The notes under the pieces were generated by a model, which saw only the letters and a program-made list of their open reading frames with translations, ran no database searches and was not told the DNA's origin. Below, one piece after another: positions 10,136 through 21,700 of a stretch of 64,000 bases of DNA. Source of the stretch: Andalucia godoyi (taxonomy: Eukaryota > Discoba > Jakobea > Jakobida > Andaluciidae). Each line of letters starts with the position of its first letter. Position 1 is the first letter of the stretch. The stretch lies in the NCBI GenBank assembly GCA_009859145.1, contig VRVR01000027.1, positions 1 through 64,000 of the forward strand. Direction: 5' to 3'. Both the position numbers and the translations under genes were made by a program.

Positions 10136-13048
10136 ATGCAAGGCAAAAGCGTGCCCTTTGCACCGGTTTCTTTGCTAATCGTGTTGACATGGCTTCTTTG
10201 TGCACCCTCTTTCTGCAACGCTCAGTGCAACGCTTGCAAGTGGAAAGTGCCACTGGGAACCTCAAGTTTTACCACTTATGACGGTTCCATATTTCTTGAT
10301 TCTGTGCGAAACGTTCTATACCTTCCGACAGGATACGAGTATGGAATGGCCTCTGTGCGAGCCTTGAACGCATCTACTGGTTCGGTATTGTGGACATTCC
10401 CGGGAAATTCGACTTTCAACAAGATTGTTGCAAATGACAAGAGAGTTTTTGTGGGGAACAACGACGGCTTCATATATGCCCTGAACGCGGTTGATGGAAC
10501 TGTGAAATGGAACATCTCGAATGGTTGCTCCAGGATGATGAATCTGCAACCGTTGCTCGTCAATGATACGCTAATCTTTATGGACAATTCTCTGTTTACA
10601 AACATTTGGGCAGTATGGGAGAGAAACGGGACGGTGAAATGGAAAGCATCCTATAACGAGTGGGGATACAGCTATTCAGCAAGTGATATGGAGTATGATT
10701 CCTTTGCCAATACCCTTATTATTGGTTGTGATGACTCCAAACTGTACCGCGTGAATGCCACAGATGGACGTCTGGTTTCTACCATTCTCTTGGGAGGTGA
10801 CGTTCGGGGTTTTCCGCTTGTCAGCAATATCAGCGGAATCCCATCGGTGTATGTCGGTGCCGAAGATGGCTTCTTTTATGCGATTGCCATAGACGCTCCC
10901 AATGGGGCAATGTCAGTTTTGTGGAAAGCCGACATAGGACCTTGGGTCTCGTACTACACAATGAAAACAAAAGCTGCGGTTTCAAAGATCGATGGGTCGA
11001 TCATTGTTGGCTCATCCTTCACCACTCGAACAAATGCAGGACGGTTATGGTCTTTGAATTCGTCATCAGGTGGCGTGTTGTGGTTCCGAGATGCCAATGC
11101 CGACTTCGGAAGTCCACTGGTTTCCGAAGGAATGGTTTATGTTGGTACGGGATTTTCTCTACGTTCTATCTTGGCTTTCAATTTGTCAACAGGTGTCGAC
11201 ATTTTCAGGTTTGGAGGCCCAAGCACGATGAACAATGGAATGCTTTTCAAATCAAACGGCCTCCTTTACGCTGCTTCTGTCTTCAGTTTTGCATTTGCAA
11301 TTAACATCTCAGCGGCGCCAGAATCATGCAATAGGAACGGATTTTGCAATTACAACAATTCGTGTTCCTGCAACGATGCATGGTACGGCCCGACTTGTAA
11401 CGTTTTCTGCAACGCTTCCGAGACTTGCTCAGGCAAGGGCTCCTGTTGGTACAAGGATGGAAGCTGCAGGTGTTCTAGAGATTGGACCGGTCAAACCTGT
11501 AACTGTAGTCGAACGGAAACGTGCAATGGACGAGGCGCTTGCAATCCAAATGGCACCTGTGCATGCAACAGCGGAGCATTTGGTCCGTTTTGCAACCTCA
11601 GTCGTCTTGTTTGCAACGAAACAACATGCTCTGGCCACGGTGTCTGCAATCCCGACAACAGCTGCACATGTGACAGCGGCTGGATGAACAGCATCTGCAG
11701 TTTCAGAATCCCGTGCTCCTCTTCATCGCAATGCTCTGGTCATGGAAGCTGCGGGACCGATCATACATGTCATTGTTCCCCTGGATGGACAGGCTGGAAT
11801 TGCAATACCACTTTGTCGTGTGATCGTCCCACAACATGTTTCAATCACGGAGCCTGCGCTAGTGATGGTGGTTGCCTCTGCGACGGCGGCTGGAGCGGTC
11901 CGAGATGCAACATCTCTGTGGTGCAAACCACGAACATCTCCTGCACTGCTGCGCTCAACTGCTCGTCGCACGGTGCGTGTTCTGCCAACGGAAGTTGCGT
12001 TTGCCATGATGGCTGGAGCGGTCCGAGATGCAACATCTCTGTGGTGCAAACCACGAATGTCTCGTGCACTGCTGTGGCCAACTGCTCGTCGCACGGTGCA
12101 TGTTCTGCCAACGGAAGTTGCGTTTGCGATGACGGCTGGAGCGGTTCAAGATGCAGTTTCTCAACATTGCCGGCCGGGAACCATTCATGCATCGCGAACA
12201 GTACTTGTTCAGGTCATGGATCTTGCAAGGATAACAACGCTTGTCAGTGTGACTCTGGATGGACGGGTCTCAGTTGCAACATGACGTCGCTGCCAAGCGA
12301 GGAATGCTCGAACAACACAACATGCTCGTCGCACGGTGTTTGTTCTTCCAATAGCAGTTGTCTCTGCGACAGTGGTTGGGCTGGTGAGCATTGCAACGTC
12401 AGCGCGTCACTAACGGCGAATTCTTCGTGCATCGCAAACAGCACGTGCTCTGGTCACGGTCTCTGCAGCGACAATAATACTTGTGTCTGTGACGACAAAT
12501 GGATCGGTCCCGCCTGCAACATATCGTCGATTCCAAGGGAATTATGCTTCAACAACACAACATGTTCAGGAAGAGGCAACTGTTCAGCCAATGGCAGTTG
12601 CCTTTGTAATGGGGGTTGGAGTGGTCCAAGGTGCAACATTTCAGTGGCGCAGATCACGAACAGTTCGTGCACCTCCGCCATCAACTGTTCATCGCACGGA
12701 GTCTGCACAGCAAATGGAAGTTGCAACTGCACGAGCGGATGGACTGGAGAGCAATGCAACATTTCATCACCCCCAGATCCCAGTGTTTCATGCAATCCGA
12801 GCATTACGTGTTCCGGCCACGGTCAATGCGACAACAACAACACGTGTGTGTGCGATTCTGACTGGTATGGTTCTCAATGCGACTTCTTTTGCAACGAAGG
12901 TGATGCCCAGTGTCAGTGCTTGAAACAATCCTCAATTGCTGCCGTGAAATGTCAAACATCAGGCCTCGATGAATTCCATCGTGGGCAAGGCATCGACACT
13001 CTGTTGTGCCAAACAGCGACTCTGATCGGTTGGTGGATGTTCTTTTAA
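10136..13048 (+). CDS. Secreted PQQ-type beta-propeller / EGF-repeat protein
   Basis: A 970-residue protein. The start at 10136 lies 5 nt after a pyrimidine tract ending GAAACAG and leads directly into a signal peptide (PVSLLIVLTWLLCAPSF). Residues about 35-390 contain PQQ/quinoprotein-type propeller repeats (V.ALNASTGSVLWTF, GFIYALNAVDGTVKW, KLYRVNATDGRLV). Residues about 395-930 are more than a dozen EGF-like modules of the C-SGHGxC...CxC..GWxGxxC type, rich in NxS/T sites. A short hydrophobic C terminus (TATLIGWWMFF) could anchor the protein by GPI, or the protein may be fully secreted. A surface adhesin or recognition role is an inference. Three modules near 11,888-12,150 are near-identical, showing recent internal duplication. 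Confidence 0.85.
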   Translation: MQGKSVPFAPVSLLIVLTWLLCAPSFCNAQCNACKWKVPLGTSSFTTYDGSIFLDSVRNVLYLPTGYEYGMASVRALNASTGSVLWTFPGNSTFNKIVANDKRVFVGNNDGFIYALNAVDGTVKWNISNGCSRMMNLQPLLVNDTLIFMDNSLFTNIWAVWERNGTVKWKASYNEWGYSYSASDMEYDSFANTLIIGCDDSKLYRVNATDGRLVSTILLGGDVRGFPLVSNISGIPSVYVGAEDGFFYAIAIDAPNGAMSVLWKADIGPWVSYYTMKTKAAVSKIDGSIIVGSSFTTRTNAGRLWSLNSSSGGVLWFRDANADFGSPLVSEGMVYVGTGFSLRSILAFNLSTGVDIFRFGGPSTMNNGMLFKSNGLLYAASVFSFAFAINISAAPESCNRNGFCNYNNSCSCNDAWYGPTCNVFCNASETCSGKGSCWYKDGSCRCSRDWTGQTCNCSRTETCNGRGACNPNGTCACNSGAFGPFCNLSRLVCNETTCSGHGVCNPDNSCTCDSGWMNSICSFRIPCSSSSQCSGHGSCGTDHTCHCSPGWTGWNCNTTLSCDRPTTCFNHGACASDGGCLCDGGWSGPRCNISVVQTTNISCTAALNCSSHGACSANGSCVCHDGWSGPRCNISVVQTTNVSCTAVANCSSHGACSANGSCVCDDGWSGSRCSFSTLPAGNHSCIANSTCSGHGSCKDNNACQCDSGWTGLSCNMTSLPSEECSNNTTCSSHGVCSSNSSCLCDSGWAGEHCNVSASLTANSSCIANSTCSGHGLCSDNNTCVCDDKWIGPACNISSIPRELCFNNTTCSGRGNCSANGSCLCNGGWSGPRCNISVAQITNSSCTSAINCSSHGVCTANGSCNCTSGWTGEQCNISSPPDPSVSCNPSITCSGHGQCDNNNTCVCDSDWYGSQCDFFCNEGDAQCQCLKQSSIAAVKCQTSGLDEFHRGQGIDTLLCQTATLIGWWMFF
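11888..12150 (+). repeat. Tandem 123-bp EGF-module duplication
   Basis: The motif GGCTGGAGCGGT recurs at 11888, 12011 and 12134, a period of 123 bp (41 codons). The intervening sequence is almost identical, including a shared CNISVVQTTN linker. This is a recent in-frame tandem duplication inside the EGF array. Confidence 0.8.
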
Positions 13049-14203
13049 GGAAAACCACTTCCAAGAGACGAACCTGCAAATCGTTCGTTACCCGGATACG
13101 TACGTCATCATGAGGACATTACGCGCGAGTGTTCGCAGGTCTCGGAGCGTGTGGAGATGGTAAAACAGACTCACATGCCGTCACTAGGAGTTCAGATGAA
13201 TGATCCGATCGACACTGTCGAAGTTCAACAAGTATCATTCCAGTGTCAGAATGCACATTCTGTGCCACTGCATTGGACGCTTCCGATTTTAACAGTTCGA
13301 TTATCTTGAGGAATACTTATCCAAATCAGCATGATTAAGATGCAGCCTTTCATCGATCACGAGAGAGCAGCTGAGGACATGAGAGGGTAGACTGAGGGTT
13401 GCATAATAAACGAATCTGATGAAGAACTCGCATTGCATGTATTTCGCCCAAAGATGAGCCATGACAAGGTCAAGAAAATCTTTGAAACGGATACTCGCGA
13501 CACGCATCAGGTCGCAATGCAATAAAAATGCAATCATGGAGATAAAAGCCAATAGAAAAGAGCTAATTCCCTCTGAAATATGAATTTTTGACGATCCATG
13601 ACAAAATGATTCGGGCTCTGAACAAAATGTGGATAGTGCGCAATGTTGAAATACGAACTGCGCCATGTTGGAAATGCACGTTTTCGCATTCCACGGGTAG
13701 TTTGCAAACCGTTTGCCGCAGTTGGTATTCTTTTACGCCAAACGGATTGCTAACAATCTATTTACTGCTGAACATGCATTTCCAACACAGATTGAATTCT
13801 GAACCGTGAATTGTTGAAACGGGCGTTTTCAACAGCAATTCAGCCTCCAGGAATTATTGTAATATACCGTAAAGATATAGAGTCAGGGATTACTTAGATA
13901 GTATTTTTGGGTTACATTATTATAGAAGAATAAAACAAACACATAAAACACATACACAGCTCTTAAATACAAACTCAGAGCCTGTTCTCCTATAACAACA
14001 TACAGTACGTCATCTAAACGTAAACTGTATATCATGCAGACATCACATATACATCATGTGTATGTCTACTGTAGTTGACTACATTCGTTAAGACACTGTA
14101 ACTCAACACACACATGAACCCACACGTCATTACATGAAACGACACGTCATTCCCACTACTGAAGACACAACTTGAAGTTGTCCAATAAATCAGCTGTACT
14201 CGA
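13049..14203. other. AT-rich intergenic region
   Basis: No gene supported. It holds the MITE-like element at 13666-13787 and, from about 13,850 to 14,170, AT-rich sequence with many short ACATACA/CACAC-type words. Confidence 0.5.
13666..13787. mobile_element. MITE-like element with 13-bp terminal inverted repeats
   Basis: The element begins TGTTGGAAATGCA and ends TGCATTTCCAACA, a perfect 13-bp inverted pair enclosing 96 bp. It has no coding capacity. No clear target-site duplication is visible, so its boundaries or transposon family are uncertain. The left 65 bp recur at 14250. Confidence 0.5.
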
Positions 14204-14830
14204 CTACAGCGACTCATACGTGACTGGACATCTCAACAGTCGATCACACTGTTGGAAATGCACGTATCGCATTCCACAGGTAGCTTGCAAACCTTTTGCC
14301 GCAGTTGGTATTTCAATACACACAAATCGCACCCCAACCCTTTCTTGTGATGAAAGTGGCTGGTGACAAAGCGGATGTGCCGCGTGTTCTCTTTGAATGC
14401 CCACTGATCCAACGATCAAATGAAACGGAACTTCCTGGGTCCCCTTGGATGACAAGACTCTTCCTTTCGTAGCGGGAGGTGGAGAAACTGAGATTCGACC
14501 CTTTTCAGGCTCCAAAATCGCCTTCAACAGCTTCAATGTTTCGCACATTGCCTTTGTTAGCCTCCACACATACCCGTATGCTGATTGGATACAGCGTGAC
14601 TGGAGGTGTCTGTATGTTGTATTTACACTGTGCAAAGAGACGGGGAAGGAACAACCAAATTTTCCAGTCTTTCCCCAATCTGGCATCTCCGAAACGTCTT
14701 TGGACCACGACGCATCACTCATTCTTGTGAGAAGGTGAGTCTTGCGTTCATTCTTCTGCTCCATCGTTCCAGCTGGACTTGCAGTGAACTGAATGCAATC
14801 ATCGACGTGCATTTCCGCGAACATCGTCAT
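14204..14830 (-). CDS. Doubtful hypothetical protein
   Basis: A 208-codon minus-strand frame from ATG 14830 lying 89 bp downstream of the PH-domain gene on the same strand. No domain recognised. Its 3' third contains the dispersed 65-bp repeat, which weakens the case for a conserved protein. A plus-strand reading with a GTGAGT...TTCCAG intron-like segment at 14733-14772 is an alternative. Confidence 0.25.
   Translation of the reverse strand: MTMFAEMHVDDCIQFTASPAGTMEQKNERKTHLLTRMSDASWSKDVSEMPDWGKTGKFGCSFPVSLHSVNTTYRHLQSRCIQSAYGYVWRLTKAMCETLKLLKAILEPEKGRISVSPPPATKGRVLSSKGTQEVPFHLIVGSVGIQREHAAHPLCHQPLSSQERVGVRFVCIEIPTAAKGLQATCGMRYVHFQQCDRLLRCPVTYESL
14250..14314. repeat. Second, truncated copy of the 13666 repeat
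   Basis: It matches the left 65 bp of the 13666 element with a few substitutions (shared GTTGGAAATGCACG, GCATTCCAC, TTGCCGCAGTTGGTAT). The right inverted repeat is missing. It overlaps the 3' part of a doubtful minus-strand frame. Confidence 0.6.
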
Positions 14831-14918
14831 CGCCACTTCTTCAAGTCTGATCGGCCTCCAGCATCCGTTGCTCGACAGCCGTCATTTCATCGCGGACCCG
14901 ACTCACATCGACCACGAG

Positions 14919-17077
14919 CTACGGTCGGCACTTCGCATCCGACAGCGCGGTAGTCCATTTCTGCTTTTCGGCCTCCGAATCCACGACAAACAGCAACGAC
15001 CACTTGTCGTTGCCTTGTGTTTCGAGATAGAGCGCGAGGTCTTCATTCTGATTCTGCAGGTTCAGTTTCAAATCCTCGTTGGCATGATGATCATACGGCG
15101 CGATGCAAGAAATGGAGGCGACAGGACGACGCGGATCGGCGGCTGTCCCACCGCAGTCGCATACCAGAAATGGTCCGCATCGAGGTGTGCGACTCGCTGT
15201 TTCCAGTTCTTGACTTTGTGTCCCTGCTTGGTTATCGACCCCTCGCATGGTAGGCGGTGATCCAGCGTCGACAGATCCAACTGCAACGCAGTGTGTCGCA
15301 CTTGAAGTGCACGCAACTGCTCGGCCAGAGACACAAACATCTTGCTGCGAGCCTCGCGCTCAAGGATGCGAGGCACGTGCGACCGACACGAGGCGCAGCA
15401 CCATTGCATCATCTCCGGGTCCCACGAAAATGTTTGGAAGAACCCAGCAGCACGCAGCGACTCTAGAAGTTCGTCTTGCTCGACCGAGGTCATCAGTGCA
15501 CCGCCATGATTTTCTTGCAGCTGACGGCACATGGTTGCGAACTCGCCGTCACTTGGCGCCTTGAGCTTCTGATAGATGCTCGCAATGGAAGTCATGGCAT
15601 GAGCGGCCGATGCCGTCGCAAGCGAGACAGCAAGCGAGAGCGACGCCATGCTGACCTTGATCCATTTGCGCCAGTTCGCGGTCCGCACTGCAAAGAGGGG
15701 CACTGCGTCGTCGCCAAACAAGCAACACTCGCGGAGGTCTGAAAAATCAGCCGCGGTATCGTCGCCGTGACCAGCACGGCCGTTGCATGAGCAGTCGCAA
15801 GAGAAATGAAGCTCGACGGACACGCGGAGAACATTCGCATCACGCACAACGATGCGGCGCGGCACCGGCACGCGGCGGACAAACTCGTCCACTTGCTTGC
15901 GGAGATCCGCGAGTTGTGATTCGAGGATCCCGCGCAGTTCACGAACGTCTTCTTGCTGCAGTTGCTGCGCATCAAGTTCGTTGACATCGCTCTGCACTTG
16001 CGCCAAGTCGATCGCCATTTCGGCAACACGCTCCTTCACCTGTCCGACCTCGTCAGCGAGCGACTGGTGTGCCACACGCTCGGCATCCACTTGTCCGACA
16101 ATCAGTTCGATCGCCGTTCGCATCTCGACCATCTCGCTGCATGACGCCATCAAACCCCCCTCCAACATTTTTTGCATTGTGGTGAGCCGCTCCTCGACCA
16201 TGGCATCGCGGATGGCCAGCTCAACTGGAAGCGAGTGCATCGGCTTCCCCGCCACAACGGTGTCCAGCAGATCCTGGAGCACAATCACCGCATCGAACTC
16301 CACCGCATCCACAGAGTCGCCATTGGCGATCTGGGCGAACGACAGATGCGGCGCCAAGTCCGCGCCCTCCAGTTCAGGCAACGGTGGAAGCACAAAGTCA
16401 TTCGGCGTCAGGGATCTGAAGAGGACGGCAGACGGCCGGTCCGCAACTGCGCCCTCCAAGTCCGCTGGACGCAGAATGGTCGGGAATGCGCTGACGACGC
16501 TGGAGCATATCGACACAACACACTGCCGCAATTGCATCAGGCCGTTCGTGACCGGGGTGCCATGCTTCAGGGCAGTCAACGCAACACGGACAAAGTACGT
16601 TACGTTGTCGAGGCAGGTCTTGCCGATCGCAATGCAGACAATGCACAGCGAGTCGGCGGCGGCAGCTGGAAGGCTTGCCGAGAACAACAGTCCCTCGAAG
16701 AAAGTGCGGTAGGGAACAAGTGCGATCGGCTCGAGGATCGCGATCGAAGAGAGGACACGCATCACCGCCATGACTGCCGACAAATGCGCTGTGCGGAGCA
16801 GAAGCAGTGTTTGTTGGATGTTGGATCCCGGGAGACCCGTCATGGAAGCGATGAACCGCTGCGAGCACAACGGGTGGTCGACCCATCCAACGATAGGAGC
16901 GATCCCAGAGTTGCCTGGGCGAAGTTTCTTTCGCTCTTTTCCAGAAATCAGATGACTCAAACACGGATTCCAGAAGCGAGCAGGTGATCCATCGGCATCT
17001 GCAACAGCAAGACCATCAACAAGCACACCTTTTGGCGGAGGCTGAATGTTGGAAAAGGATGCCTGACCCGGATACAT
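14919..17077 (-). pseudogene. Coiled-coil protein with C-terminal PH domain, frameshifted
   Basis: From ATG 17077 the protein has a roughly 220-residue helical N-terminal part with hydrophobic helices. A long coiled coil follows (about residues 300-420; EERLTTMQKMLEGG, QVKERVAEMAIDLAQVQSD), then a small CCASCRSH motif, more coiled coil, and a PH domain. The PH domain starts CEGSITKQGHKVKNWKQR in one frame. It continues from SISCIAPYDHH to SEAEKQKWTTALSDA in the next frame, with the shift near 15,105-15,130. The Trp of the final helix is in place, so the two halves clearly belong together. This is a one-base indel (mutation or assembly error). Base composition is richer in G+C than its neighbours. 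It begins 90 bp after the stop of the upstream nucleosidase gene on the same strand. Confidence 0.6.
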
Positions 17078-17166
17078 CTGGTTTACGGACTGATAAATGA
17101 AACAAGTCTGGCTCACAATATCAAGAACAAAACCGAGAGTAAACTCTTTGAGTCTTGACTGCTTTA

Positions 17167-18384
17167 TCAACGGCCATCGTCCACCAGTCGATTAATCATC
17201 GTGGTGACGAAGCGAGTGGCGTAGTCAACGGCATTTCGGATGTTCGCATCTCTGTCGTGACCATTGCCGCTGTCGCTGAAGCCCTTGGCAGCAGGCAACA
17301 GCATCGTACAATTGGCTCGTGTCTTCCCAACATTGTCCTCCGCAACAGCCGACCACAGATGCGCAATCTCCATGTCCAAGCATCTCGCTTGATACTCTGT
17401 CAACAAGGCCGCAACTTGCTGCTCATTGTCCGTCGCGGCATTCCCGACCGTTGACAACACACGCGTGGCCTGCTGACGATCATGTGCGTCTCCAGCACGC
17501 CCAACCAATTGTACTCTCCGAACTTTCTCATACTCGCGCCAAGCTTCCGTGGCCGCTGCATGTGCCTGAACAAACAGGACTTCCGACGTATCCTCGACAA
17601 TCGCTTCCGTAATCAGGTACACCGTCGCCACGACACTCGGATGTGTCGATGGCGTGTCTTCTGCCCGACCTGCACAACATCCGACCGTCGTTACATGCGT
17701 CGGCTTAAATGTGCTGATAAGTTGGCGGTACTTGTCGACAGCAGGCTCTCCCATCGTGTACGCCGCAGCAAAGACGATTTTCGATCCATTGTGCGAATAC
17801 TCGATGTATCGCATGGCATCGCCACTGCCAACCGTTCCTCGGTTCACCTTATTCCACCCAACATTGTTAGCGATAGCAGTTGCATATCCCCATTCATGAT
17901 CCTTTGCCACAACGACCAGAATCGTTTTGGTAGCCGGTGGATTCGCACGCTCAAACGTGACCTCGCTGCGAGTAAATACACGGTTCGAGGCAGTGCTAGC
18001 GGCTGCTGATCCTGATCCTCCATGTGCTCCAGATGCACCAGCGATACTTGCTGTATTAACAGGCGTATTCGAGGAGGGAAACAAAATAGCCTTGACATCC
18101 GCCAACACCGTCGGATTCCGAGACAGAAATTCGTAGAAAAGGGGCGCAGCATTTGGACGCATGGGACTAATGACGATCCTTTGCATCCACCGCTTCACAG
18201 CAGCTTCTGGATCGGACATCGCCAGCACGGCATTCGATTGTCCAGGGTCAATGGTGTTCAAGTGGTGAACAGCTGCTTTGAAGACAGCATCATGATGCTG
18301 CACAAAATACTCGAGGAACGCGGACAGGTTCGCATTAAATGCATTTTCCAACTCCTTTTGCGTCCAGGCCGAAGAAGAAGACAT
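17167..18384 (-). CDS. Adaptor domain + PNP/MTAN-family nucleosidase effector
   Basis: A 405-residue protein with ATG at 18384; the open frame extends upstream but without a better start. Residues 7-105 are the shared adaptor domain of this island (WTQKELENAFNAN, AVKRWMQRIV). A Gly/Ser/Ala linker leads to a nucleoside phosphorylase/nucleosidase fold at about 165-400. That fold has the strand motif TILVVVAKDHEWGYA, a purine-site-like VGCCAG, DMEIAHLW (the Met-Glu ribose-binding pair) and GFSDSGNGHD (the catalytic SD motif). The key acidic residues are therefore present. In bacteria and fungi this fold is used as an effector fused to STAND or NLR proteins. Here the likely role is cleavage of a nucleoside or nucleotide when the adaptor is engaged (inference). 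It is divergent from the ROCO gene, whose C terminus carries the same adaptor. Confidence 0.75.
   Translation of the reverse strand: MSSSSAWTQKELENAFNANLSAFLEYFVQHHDAVFKAAVHHLNTIDPGQSNAVLAMSDPEAAVKRWMQRIVISPMRPNAAPLFYEFLSRNPTVLADVKAILFPSSNTPVNTASIAGASGAHGGSGSAAASTASNRVFTRSEVTFERANPPATKTILVVVAKDHEWGYATAIANNVGWNKVNRGTVGSGDAMRYIEYSHNGSKIVFAAAYTMGEPAVDKYRQLISTFKPTHVTTVGCCAGRAEDTPSTHPSVVATVYLITEAIVEDTSEVLFVQAHAAATEAWREYEKVRRVQLVGRAGDAHDRQQATRVLSTVGNAATDNEQQVAALLTEYQARCLDMEIAHLWSAVAEDNVGKTRANCTMLLPAAKGFSDSGNGHDRDANIRNAVDYATRFVTTMINRLVDDGR
18070..18366 (-). other. Shared adaptor domain, copy 1 (nucleosidase N terminus)
   Basis: About 99 residues. Conserved pattern across the copies: W-T-x3-L-x2-AF-x-AN-x3-F-x2-YF, then D-x-VF-K-x-AVH-x-L, then L-x-M-x-D/N-x3-AV-x-RW, I-V-L-N-P-M, L-S-x-x-P and a terminal AILFP. 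Predicted all-helical. Confidence 0.75.
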
Positions 18385-18777
18385 GGCGGGGGCGCGATGC
18401 ACAAAGTCACAAGCGGTTGGAAATACTCCCCAAAGGAAAATTCTGGCCAGCAGGAAAGACGAAAAGAATCGGTGGTCCCCAAACGATTCGGGAACTTCAT
18501 CGAGTCGGGAGACTGTTGGCATTCTGAATTTCAGCTTGTCAGGCCGGACATCGCGACTGGAGTTCTCGTTTGGACCTTGGATGCCGTTGATGGGGCATCT
18601 GCAACGACGACAGCTCAGCACCTCAGCTCGCTGTCAGTCTGTCACAGCAAGTCTGCCACACGTGTCATCCCGGCCCAGCCTGGACTGAGAGAATTTGTAT
18701 TTTTGCTCCACCTTCTTTTCAGATGGAATCTTTTCCTTTGCTTCTTCCATTTTTGCATACAATTGTGCAGAAGAAGA
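18385..18777. promoter_or_regulatory. Divergent promoter region between nucleosidase and ROCO genes
   Basis: These 393 bp separate two start codons pointing away from each other and must contain both 5' ends. On the plus side, pyrimidine tracts end in TTTTCAG (18,722) and TGTGCAG (18,770), 7 nt before the ROCO start. Shared control of the pair is an inference from the geometry. Confidence 0.45.
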
Positions 18778-21700
18778 ATGTCGTATTTCCCAGAGTGGGG
18801 GACAAGTAATGGTCTGGTGTTCACTCCATGCGGCCCAGGTACTAACAGGCTGTGCGTGATATCAACGGCAGGGAATGCGGATGACGCGCGGGCTTTCTTG
18901 CGACTGTGGAAGAAGGAGATGCAGCATCGAGTTGTATTTTGGGATTTCTTTCGTTTCCGGAATTCTTTCATCTCGTTTGAAGAGTTTCCATGGTTAAGAG
19001 ATGCGGTCGGCGTTCCTCATCTTGTGTCGTTTTCTCTAGATCAGAGAGCAACTCATGTCACTTTGGATAGTTCCGGAAACTTCAGCATGGAAAGAGATGG
19101 TGTTTCCAGGAACGTTGAGACGGATTTCCCAGGATATTCGCAGTATTGCAAAATGTTTTGGATTTTGCGCTATGCACCGTCAGAATGGGACGCCTTGATT
19201 TTCGGATTGTTTGCGGCCGATTTTCTGCCTGACCTCCTCCACATGGTGCAACACGCAATGGCACAATCCTCAAGAAGAGGCCACACAGTACTCGCCATGG
19301 CTGGTAAGTCTAGTGAACTCAAAAAATCAATACTCTCATCGATTCCAGGATGCCTCTTCCGTGAGCTCTGTTCTATTCTGGCCTTCGATGCCCAACTACC
19401 AAAAAGGTACCTCTGTTTGTTGAATCCGGATGATGCTGATCATTCCAGAAGCCGGATGCTCCAGTTCGTTGAAGATCGCATCTCTTCGGTGTTGGGTGAA
19501 GTTGCCTCTGGTCTATCATTAACCCCACGTCGCAGGAAGTCCATCCACAGATATTTATCCGGATCATTTGTACGCATTTCGATTGCGCGTCAAATGGCGT
19601 CTGCGGAAGACGATGAGGAGGTGACTCTCATACGATTTGTTGCGAGAATAGCTGTCGATTCCTCCGAGACCGTTCCTCAATTCTCATTGGGCCATGTGCT
19701 GTCCTTGCCTCCTGATTCATCGGCATCATTTGGGCTTCATCTTGTTGTTGAGCAGGCAGTGAGCGAGGTGGATCACGATGTATTCGTGCGCTCGTTTGAC
19801 TACATTGTTGACGGTTCTGCAGTTCTGTCGGGTATCACTGTCCCTCACCGCATCTCGTTGATCAACTCGCTTTCCGACAAAGATGTCCATGCGCAACTCG
19901 CGTGCTTGTTGCTCTCCAAGCTTCCTCCAACGTCGGAAGCACCCAAAATTCCATCCAAGACTACCATTCTTTCCTGGGATTTCGGCACGGTATCTGCGAA
20001 ATTGCCGCGTCGTCGAGTTCTGTTCGTGGGAGAAACACGCGCTGGAAAAACGTCAACCATTCAGCTGCTGCGCGGAGTCGGCAAACAGTGCTTCTGCCGT
20101 ACCGAAGCAGGAACAAATGTCGCAGACCAACAAAGCACCGAAGTTGGAGGGGTGCACATGATGGAAATTGCAGTTGGCGTGGATGGCCGCTCGTGGTCAT
20201 ATGATGCATCGGAACGCGGTGCTGCGGCTGGAGCAGTGTCGCTGTTCCTGCGGTCCGCTGCCAAGGCCCACAGCTTCACTGTCTCTCAGTCTCACTTGGT
20301 GCCACCATCTTCTTCACTCTCGGCGATCGGGCCAGGGTCTGAGGACGCCATCATTCCCGATGCTGCGGAAGGCTCGGCTGATGATTCCCAGCTGGTCAGT
20401 GGAATCCAAGAGTCGGCCACGCCCCTTGCGTCGAACGGCGGTATCGATGATGCGCTCGCCGAGATTCGGAATGCTGCCTCGCATATCCAGTCAAGCTGTG
20501 TATCTGTGTTTGATTTCGCTGGTCAAGATCTGTATCGGTGTCTCGATCCTTTGTTTTTCGCGCCATCCAGCATGTATATTTTGGTATTTGATCTGCTCAA
20601 CTTGTGCGACAATGCAGACATTTCAATGGAACTTCTCGCATCTGAGATCGATCGGTGCATCTTGTCGTGGTTGCGACGGATCTCAGGCATGCTCGCAAAT
20701 GCGGGTTCACAGCTATCGCAGCGTTCAGTTGTTGTTCTTGTTGGCACCCGCGGAAGCCAGTTCGAGACGCATGTCTTTGCCAGCCTTGTTCGTGAAGCAG
20801 TGAGTACGAGCATCAATGATTGCCAAGAGTCTTTTGCAAACTTGGACGTGCATATAGGTGTTACCAACCCCAATAGAGCGCGCGGTGATCCAGATGTTCA
20901 TCCCCATCGACCGTTCTACGTCCTAGAGAATAATCCGCATCTCGAGGGCGGCAATGCGTATGACGACGATCGATTGACGTTTATGAAGAGCTTTTCCGCA
21001 TTCATTTTGCGACAATTTGGTGACTTTGTTTCCGCAAGCCGTCCAGTTCCACTCCGATATCTTTTTTTGGAAGCGTTTGTGCTTCAGCGGTCAGAATGGA
21101 GCGCACGAAGTGTGCTATCCGAGCCAGAGATTCTTTCCTACGTTGTTCCTGCTCTGAACCTTGGTTCCGAGGCCGAAGCCCGCGATGCGCTGGGGGCCCT
21201 CATTGAATCCGGGTCGTTTTTCGGCTTTTGTTCTGGCAGTGGGTTGAATCGTTCCGAAGGGATACCGGAAACATCGACAGTGATTGTCATTCGGCCCATG
21301 GAATTTGTGAGGCGCTGTGCAGCCTTGATCAGTCATCAATTTCTGCGTTCATCTGCCAACGGGTACTTGCAACCAAATTCGTCTCTTTACAATGCACTTT
21401 GGCAGCGAATCGGCGCGATACAGGAAGACGAGGTGCGTCGCATCCTCTGTGTGGGTCCAGTGTCCAATGACGGCTTGTGTGATGAAGAGAAGAATTGCTT
21501 GTTCTCCACGCTCTGCATGATGGGCATCCTCATCCCGATCAGAGTCGTGCAAATGCATTTCAAAAGTCATCCTTCCTATTTTTTGTTTACTCCTCGTCTT
21601 CACATCTTGAGGAGGGAAAACGTTGTGAGGGATCACCTCTTGGATGCGGCGCACGTTTCCACTCAGTTCAGAAGCTGTTCTTTGGCAGTCCAAATCCAAA

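Noticed and set aside
15852-16987. Long plus-strand frames (286 and 271 codons)
   Set aside because: They are antisense to the coiled-coil/PH gene, and their Ser/Thr/Arg-rich composition reflects its codon use.
18022-18777. N-terminal extension of the ROCO frame by 252 codons
   Set aside because: It is antisense to the start of the nucleosidase gene, Cys/Arg-rich and without domain features; an acceptor-like site lies 7 nt before the ATG at 18778.
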